Origin: Arion vulgaris
Taxonomy: Eukaryota > Mollusca > Gastropoda > Stylommatophora > Arionidae
Assembly (NCBI GenBank): GCA_020796225.1
Contig: CM036756.1
Location: 57,256,616 to 57,320,615, forward strand
Length of the DNA stretch: 64,000 nt
Direction: 5' to 3'
In this document: piece after piece, positions 57,331-64,000 of the stretch
Position numbering within the stretch: the stretch's first letter is position 1
Layout of the letters: every line of letters starts with the position of its first letter
Notes under the pieces: model-generated
The model's input: the letters and a program-made list of their open reading frames with translations, nothing else
Told to the model about the DNA's origin: nothing
Databases searched by the model: none
Translations under genes and position numbers: made by a program

Positions 57331-58079
57331 TTAATTCTCTGTCATCTGCACATTCGTAAAAGATTTGCAAAAAGTAAAAACATCCATGGGATGGGTTCGC
57401 CGTGAATTCTAGTGAGATACAACCTTTTTCTTTTTTGAAAGTATAACTTACAGACTTGAATTCTATAAGAGCATAATAATAGCTGTCCATCGTAGCTTAT
57501 AAGTCTCAGACATGTGTTGCTGCACCTCTGGTGTGTGCGGATGTGACTAACACAATCCCTTCCACAGGTGGGTCATACATGATCGAGGTTAGACATGTTG
57601 GTGTGTGTTTTGTCTTTTCACACAGCTTGCTTTCTCTAAGAGCAAATTGTCTGTCAGACTAACAAGATAACAATATTATCTAGTATCTCCTGATGATAAG
57701 AACTGAGTCCTCACATTTATTGAGTATTAAATGTAAGTAACATTTTCTAGATACGATTTATATACATAAAGTCCTTCACATTTCAGCTATTTTAAACTAC
57801 CGCTAGACCAGTAAGTGCTTGAAATGGACTATAGCTTATAAAAAACTTGAGATATTAATCTTGAAAACTCGATCTTAATCTTGAAAACTTGAGATTGCCC
57901 ATAACATCTTGAGAGCGTTTTCCATGGTTCATGTTTTTGTGTTCCTGTCTTGATAAGCTTGCTGGTAATGCGTACAATGTTCTAACCAAAAGCAGTAAAT
58001 GAAACACACATGACTATTATAGTGTAATAACTGCTGTTAGTATACAGATTAAAACATATCAAAAACTTTACATACCTGA

Positions 58080-58820
58080 GAGCATTTTTATGCACATGGA
58101 AGAATAACTAACGAAATCCAACATAGATGCAATAAAGCAAATCATAGGACAAATGGCACCAATTTTGAAATGCAAACATGTCACCATGAACACTAAAAGA
58201 GCATTGTACAACACAAAAAATGTGGGTACACGAGTGCAGCTTCTGTTCACGAGTGCAGTTTTTCCAGAGACCCTAGGATTGCCGGAGATTCGTGCTTTGT
58301 GCGATACTCTCGCAGGTGGCGTGCCATTTCTGCGGAGAGGGACCGAGCCATATGGAGTAAAACCCTGTGCAATGAAGTCAATCCTTCGGCTTTAAAACCC
58401 TTTATTGTACAACACAATCTTTCTCCCAACATTGTGCTATCATTACTAAACCTGGGCACTGACTACAAACGAAAGAAAATATAGTCATGACAGAGATGAA
58501 GTGTCGACGCAGAATACTGGGAGTACCAAGAATGGACCAGTTGAGAAATGAAGACATTAGAAAAAAATTGGGTGCAACATCATTACTGAACCTCTTCAAG
58601 AAACTACAAATTAAATGGTCCATGTCAAAAACAGACAGTGCGCCTCAGAGAGCAATATTATCTGATGCGTGAATACAAAGCAAAAGGCCATCCATGCAAA
58701 AGGTGGACATCCGAGTTAACAAAGGCAGTGCAAAAACACTGTTTATGAACCATGCAAAAAAGCCAGTTCTAGAAATCTGTTCTTATCCTGACGCTGTGAG
58801 GCAAAACAGGATTGGAGAAA
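58080..58820 (+). mobile_element. Non-LTR retrotransposon family H, longest copy, split by a SINE
   Basis: APILKCKHVTMNTKRALYNT (58153-58210), SINE insertion, then resumption and EMKCRRRILGVPRMDQLRNE, DIRKKLGATSLLNLFKKLQI, KTDSAPQRAIL and the 3' stretch. Frames are broken. From 58533 onward it is also copy 2 of a duplicated segment. Confidence 0.75.
58217..58403 (+). mobile_element. SINE family G with 14-bp target duplication
   Basis: attgtacaacacaa occurs at 58203-58216 and 58404-58417. The inserted block holds gatactctcgcaggtggcgt, gccatttctgcggagaggga and caatgaagtcaatccttcgg. The homologous LINE at 25080-25560 carries the site without the insertion. Confidence 0.85.
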
Positions 58821-59251
58821 AAAAAGAAAAGAAAGAAGTATACAGATTTATCCATCTTCTTGCAAGGCACATCTCTTGACAGTCATTACTACATTTAGTT
58901 TTGGTTTATCTTCTTCTTTTCTTAACTGCTGATAAACAAATCAATCGGTAGTCATCAATCCTGACATCTTGTATAACAGTAATAACATCTCAACTTTTCT
59001 CTGTTGTTATCCTTCTCACTGATCTTTGTCAGGTTATCTTTGGTCTATCTTTCATCTTCTCCCGGAGCTCACTGCATTTCAGTTCTTGTAATGGTTTATG
59101 AATCAGATTTTGAGTATGTGGCTTTACCGGCTTCTGAGTCTTGTCTTTTGTTACTGTGTGTATTTCTTCTTAGTAGATTTCTATTTTCTTATATTTGGCA
59201 GTTATTGTTTTTGGACAGAATATTATGATAGTTTCTTGCAGGCATATATGA
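58533..59251 (+). repeat. Duplicated segment, copy 2
   Basis: Near-identical to 51244-51969, in direct orientation, 7.3 kb apart. Differences seen are small indels in A-runs and a few substitutions (for example ctctctcttctgttattcc versus ctctgttgttatcc). Confidence 0.8.
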
Positions 59252-59404
59252 CATGATGAAAGTCTAGATGTTTATTTTTTCTTCTTGTTTTCTATTGTTT
59301 GATCCATAATTATTGATCTTATTAAAGAACATAATTGTTTTTAAATATCTGCTAAATGGTTTGCACTTGTGAGGGTCTGTGAAAACTACTTGAGATCTGA
59401 TATA

Positions 59405-59748
59405 AATTATCAGTAGTTTCCCCATGAAAGCCAGTACTCTTTTCTCCCTGTAAGTCAGTACTGTTGACTCTCTGGAAGCCAGTACTAGTACTCTTCGCTC
59501 TGTAATCCAGTACTGTTGACTCTGAAAGCCAATATTCTTTGATCTGAAAGCCAGCATTTTAAAACTATTTGAAGCCAGTACTGTTTGCACTCTGAAAGCC
59601 GGTACTATTTGCACTCTGAAAGTCGTACTATTTGCACCTAAAGCTGGTACTATTTGCACTATGAAAGACTGCCCTTTACAGTCTAAGAACCAGTACTCTT
59701 TGTTCCCTGGAAACCAGTAATCTTTACTGTCTGGAAGTCAATACTCTT
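59405..59748 (+). repeat. Diverged tandem array of a 24-base unit
   Basis: Unit gaaagccagtactatttgca + ctct, about 13 degenerate copies; the cleanest lie near 59560-59670. Confidence 0.7.
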
Positions 59749-59940
59749 GAAAAGTACCTCGTCCATGCTCGTCCACGCTTAACCCCCTGTTCACTCCTGT
59801 GAAGTACTGTCCATGCTGTCGCTTAACCCCGTTCACCCTGGAAAGTACCGTCCATGCTCGTCCACGCTTAACCCCCTGTTCACTCCTGTGAAAAGTACCT
59901 CGTCCATGCTCGTCCACGCTTAACCCCCTGTTCACTCCTG
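59749..59940 (+). repeat. GC-richer minisatellite, four units of about 52 bases
   Basis: Unit gaaaagtacctcgtccatgc, tcgtccacgcttaacccc, ctgttcactcctgt. Units 1 and 4 are identical; 2 and 3 carry short deletions. Confidence 0.85.
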
Positions 59941-59941
59941 T

Positions 59942-61260
59942 GGTTTATTGTCTCTGATTCTGTTTACCCACATATAGGGCATATACGCTAATAAAAGAGT
60001 ATTATCATTTCTCAGTCAATACTGCTTTCCCCCTCTTTATGTTTTGCTCTCTGGGAGTCGGTAAACTTTGCTCTCCTAATGAAGGGACTGGGTTACATTC
60101 TGTCCCTTGGTACCTGAATCGTTTACGGGCCGAAACTATACTTTTACCCTGATAGTCAGTATATTAATATATATAATATAAAGCTTCCAGTTTAATTTCA
60201 CCCTACCTGTCTCCTACTACCCTCTCGTTCGCTCTTCCACTATCAATCATCCACACACACATATATATATAGCTCTGACACTCCTAAGAAAGGTAAGCCT
60301 ACCGAACATCCGTTAACAACTCGACATTGATTGTGTATATGGTACAGTGTGTTAGTCATCACTTCGGGCTGCTTGCTATTGAACGGTTAGGAATGTGTTT
60401 ACAACAAAAATACCCACTGAAGATATTTGTCATGTATCGTACTGTGTCAACTCAGCAGAATCTGCTATCCGCTGTAGATTAATCAGTATATAACGTTGTC
60501 ACTCGCTGTGAAAGATATGCTGGTATAGTGCTCTGAAATATTGTATTTTTAAGGTATGTTTGTTATCTTTGGCCGGGGAGAGATTTTGTTTTCTCAAGAA
60601 TTAAGTGCGTGTGTTTTAAAATATAATTTTTTTTACTGAACTCAAAGAAAACCCATCGACGAAATTATTTTGTTTTAAATATCATTTACTTGGCTTGGAC
60701 GCTTACCAAATGTTGACTCATTGAATTATGAATTCTCTACTTAACTCTGAGACTAAAGCGAACTTCAATTAATGGTCATCTCGCATAGTCTTCCATTATT
60801 TAGTAGTTGTAGGGGAAAATAGTAGTGTTAGGTTACCCATGGTCGTCAACACTTTACGGAAGGGGAGATGCGTCCCTCCTGGAAAATGGCTTTTTTGATA
60901 GTTATCCATTTCCGCGTAGCAAGCCACCAACTATATTTTGATTAAAATTTAATTTTGACACTCCCTGGAAACATTTCTGTGTACGCCTATGTGGTTACCC
61001 ATGTCCCTCGGAACTACCGATGGCCACGGGTTACATTACCTACAATAAGAAAGTTTTGTTAGACAGGCAAATGGTAGGTTCCAGTTCAGTGCCGTTCAAC
61101 GTTTTTATATATTTGGGCGCATCTTACTGATGATTATAGTTGAGCTGCCGATGTATTCTCCAGTGAAAAAGAAAATACTGATGTCAGAATGCAGTAGAAT
61201 CGACACAAAATAAAAAAGTATTGCAAAAGTGTAAAGATAGTTTTTATGGGAATAATATAA
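59942..61260. other. No recognised gene
   Basis: Mixed AT-rich sequence with a CA/TA microsatellite near 60252-60270. Two splice-donor-like sites (aaag|gtaagc near 60291 and ttaag|gtatgt near 60553) might belong to noncoding exons; unsupported. Confidence 0.4.
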
Positions 61261-61264
61261 AATG

Positions 61265-61514
61265 TCGCCCGAGTGGTTACCGGGGCCCAAATTTGGGGTG
61301 TAAAGAATAGAACCACTGTTACCTGCCACGCATGTCGTAAGAGGCGACTAAGGATGTTTGGCGGAAATCGGATGCACATGTCCTAAACGTGCAGAACTCT
61401 GCGTTTAGGGCCTACCAAACCAATGTGCAACGTATACACGTTCATGACAATGATCAAACATCACAAAGAGTGATTAAAATTGGTTGTAAAGAACGAACGC
61501 AAAGAAGAAGAAGA
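61265..61514 (+). repeat. Family A variant, near full length
   Basis: cccgagtggttaccggggcc, gtgtaaagaatagaaccact and gcatgtcgtaagaggcgact, ends in gaagaagaagaa. Layout parallels family A but about 30% of positions appear to differ. Confidence 0.6.
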
Positions 61515-61519
61515 ATATA

Positions 61520-62589
61520 AAATGTCAGTGAATTAATATGTGTGTTTCTCCTTTTAAGAGTGGTTGAAATCATGGATTCTCCTTTAGGAGTTAATTCTTA
61601 TTTGTCCTGTTTGTTGGCCTACACGCTCTGATATAACCAATAAAAGGCGAGTCCTTAGGTTGAAAAGAGAATTCCTCGGTTTAAAAAGGCTTTACTCCCA
61701 CTACATAACAAACAATATGTGTTACTCGGGTATTTTACCGTTATTACATTTGCATGTATATTTAATTTGCACCAGGGTCGTCACAGGCTAGAGAGAGAGA
61801 GAGTGGGTATACAGAGTTTTGACTATCTTTAATGCAGCACACAACACAGCAAGTGACAACATAATTGGACATCAGACCACCACCACACCTGTCCTCTTTT
61901 CATTTCCCCGATATAAAACAAACATTGTTAATTGAGTTTGTGAAACTATGTTAAAAAAATGTCATGTTGCAGTGTGTCCTGTGGTACACGGGTGTATCCT
62001 GCTGGCTTCACACGTACATGTCTTCAAATCCCTGCAAGCCGAGTCTTCAAATGGGGCTCCATAAGTTTAGTAACGTTAATTATAGCAATTTTTCAACGAA
62101 ATGTTTTTTTTTGTGTGCATATGTTCATATGTTTCTAGTATGTACTCTATACATTCATATTCCTGTTGCTAATCATAGAAAAATATAAACGTGCAACCTA
62201 ATCCCTGAGAAAGTTTTGTTTTTAAGTATACATTTTTGCTAACAGCCTGGAGCAGGCCAACAAATTGAGTAGCTGAAGAAAAAATATTCATTGCCAAAAT
62301 ATAATCTATATAAACATTGAGATATGAAAAAAGCAGAATGGGAATCAAGTCAATTTTTAATGAATGAAAAATAACGTATTTGACACTTATAATTACATGA
62401 CAGAATACATACACAGCATACGTGAAACAAAAGTAAACAATATCTATAATTCCAATTTTTGTATTTTTTAAATCAAGGGGAAAAAATATAATAATAATAA
62501 ATACTTGTTTATTTAACAAGAACACATTCCCCAAGACTGTCTACTCCAAGAGAGAAAAAGTAACAGTGCACACTGACTTCCTTCAACCC

Positions 62590-62622
<33 letters not shown>

Positions 62623-62650
62623 AATCATAAGCCACAAACCAAGAGCTGCA
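61520..62650. other. No recognised gene
   Basis: AT-rich; a GA run near 61791-61803 and a TA run near 62590-62608. Long frames here are compositional and show no family motif. Confidence 0.5.
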
Positions 62651-62656
62651 AAGGTA

Positions 62657-63958
62657 CGAGGGGAAGTCAATAAGTAAGCTACAAATGGCTGTAGAAAAAT
62701 AACTAAACATGATAACAACTTGAAACCAGTTTATTTTTATACATACATTGTTACTTTATTTATCAACATAATTTCCACTAACATTGATGCACTTATCCCA
62801 TCGTTTTATCAATCCTCCCAAACCGGCTGCATAGAACTGCGGGCTCTGTTTTCTAAACCACGTTTTCACTTCACATTCTTCTTTGGCGTCATTCGCGAAA
62901 TGTCTCCGCCAAGGTGGGTTTTCAGTGGACCAAAGAGGTGGAAATCGCTAGGGCTAAGTCGGGACTGTAAGGTGGATGTTCCAGAACTTCCCACCTTAGT
63001 TGGTTAATTTTCTCCTGAGTTAATCGAGCCGTATGTGGTCTGGCATTGTCATGAAGAAGCAACACTCTAGTCAGCAACCCTGGACGTTTTTTTCGAATTG
63101 CATCATGAAGCATCGATATAACTTCACAGTACGATTCGGAATTCACATTGTCACCTTTCTTCATGAAATTGGTTAAAAGCACCCCCTGACAATCCCAGAA
63201 CACCGTCAACATAACCTTCCCTGCTGATGGCGTAACCTTGAATTTTTGGACACAAGGCGAAGAAGGATGTTTCCACTGCATTGAAGCACGCTTTGATTCG
63301 GGCTGGTAGTGATGCACCCATGATTCATCCCCAGTAACAATCCTGTTCAGCATCTCTTCTCCTTCATCTTCGTATCGACAGAGATGATGCAAGGACAGGC
63401 CAAATCGGTTCATTTTGTGTTCCTCTTTCAATTGTCTGGGTACCCACCTTGAGCACACTTTCTTAAATTTCAATCAATCATGCATTATGTTGTATGCTGA
63501 ACCATGTGAGCACCCTATTGCAGATGTTACAGAGTCTTATTCTTTCATCTTCCTCCACCCACTGCACGGATGCTTCTGTTGCAATCTCAACAGGACGACC
63601 AGATCGGATTTCATCAACAATTTTAGAGCGTCCTTGAGAAAATTTTTCTACCAAACTATGCACCGTTTTACGGGACAAACATTTGTCAGCATAAACAGGA
63701 AGCATTTTCTTATGAATGTCCTTTGCAGGCAGTCCTTTTGCCCACAAAAACGCACAACAGCACGTTGCTCTTTGGTTGTACTCTCCGTAAGTACAGTCGC
63801 CATTTTGTTTATGCGCATGCGTATGAGACACAGCGCCACTTGGCGAACGGGAATATAAAGTTGATGTTGCTGTCACCTAATGACACTTTTAGAAAACACC
63901 AACTACATTTACCTACCATCTCACATAACTTTGTGACTTACTTATTGACTTCCCCTCG
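62657..63958 (-). mobile_element. Mariner element, complete ends, inactive
   Basis: TA at 62655-62656 and 63959-63960. Ends cgaggggaagtcaataagta are inverted repeats over at least 21 bases. Length 1302 bp is standard for mariner. It shares the terminal cgagg with the fold-back mariner at 12515-13919, but the two belong to clearly different subfamilies. Confidence 0.88.
62756..63803 (-). pseudogene. Mariner (DD34D) transposase, frameshifted
   Basis: The start is taken at ATG 63803-63801 (MATVLTESTTKEQRAVVRF), 155 bases inside the right-hand (5') end. An N-terminal helix-turn-helix region follows (AKGLPAKDIHKKMLPVY, GRSKIVDEIRSGRPVEIAT). Then come FKKVCSRWVPRQL, catalytic GDESW, QWKHPSSP, HDNARPH and YSPDLA. 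The third aspartate lies 34 residues after the second but is thrown out of frame by a base loss near 62952. Further breaks occur near 63755, 63540, 63475 and 62890. Stop at 62758-62756. Inactive, but less decayed than the other fragments. Confidence 0.85.
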
Positions 63959-64000
63959 TAAATTAATTGCAGAGCAGTGACAACCGTGATCAGAGCAAAT

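Noticed and set aside
62169..62534. 121-residue hydrophobic minus-strand frame
   Set aside because: Composition follows from AT-rich DNA; no conserved motif, and no splice or promoter context.

Overview
This is eukaryotic, intron-rich animal DNA: AT-rich, with GT-AG introns, many short interspersed repeats carrying tRNA-like heads, non-LTR and Penelope-like retroelement debris, two mariner elements, Tigger/pogo-like elements and a piggyBac remnant. Nothing bacterial (operon, ribosome binding site, CRISPR, phage) is present. The gene content and repeat style fit an invertebrate, most likely a spiralian such as a mollusc; that placement is inference.

One host gene is clear. Positions 256-45472 on the + strand hold 26 coding exons of VPS11, the RING-H2 subunit of the HOPS/CORVET endolysosomal tethering complexes. 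The exons join in phase and encode about 827 residues, from a point equivalent to roughly residue 105 of the human protein to the stop codon. The first exon or exons and the promoter lie left of base 1. There is one single-base disruption, in exon e7, and one extra residue inside the RING finger. Introns run from about 100 bases to about 8.2 kb and are filled with mobile DNA. (Exons are numbered e1-e26 within this window; intron n follows exon n.)

Region by region: 1-9.5 kb holds e1-e6 with tRNA-derived SINEs and LINE 3' ends. 9.0-9.46 kb is a diverged minisatellite that runs into the acceptor of e7. Intron 8 (11.3-15.25 kb) holds a fold-back mariner with 0.41-kb inverted arms. Intron 13 (19.2-27.3 kb) holds a Penelope-type fold-back, a Tigger/pogo-like element and several tandem arrays. 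Introns 14-25 hold LINE fragments, a second Tigger-like element, and a Penelope-like segment with hammerhead-like motifs and a head-to-head endonuclease fragment split by a SINE. After the VPS11 stop (45.5-64 kb) no host gene is recognised. That part holds a piggyBac remnant, a Tc1/mariner-type MITE with perfect 23-bp ends, a tandem pair of U2-snRNA-like repeats, a duplicated 0.7-kb LINE-plus-flank segment, a SINE insertion with a 14-bp target duplication, two minisatellites and a second mariner.

The most unusual structures are the fold-back mariner inside a transcribed intron, the U2-like repeat pair, the Penelope-type segments, and the SINE insertion whose empty site is visible elsewhere in the same window. 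All repeat-family letters (A-J) are local labels given here from comparisons made by eye, and repeat edges are approximate unless a target-site duplication is stated.
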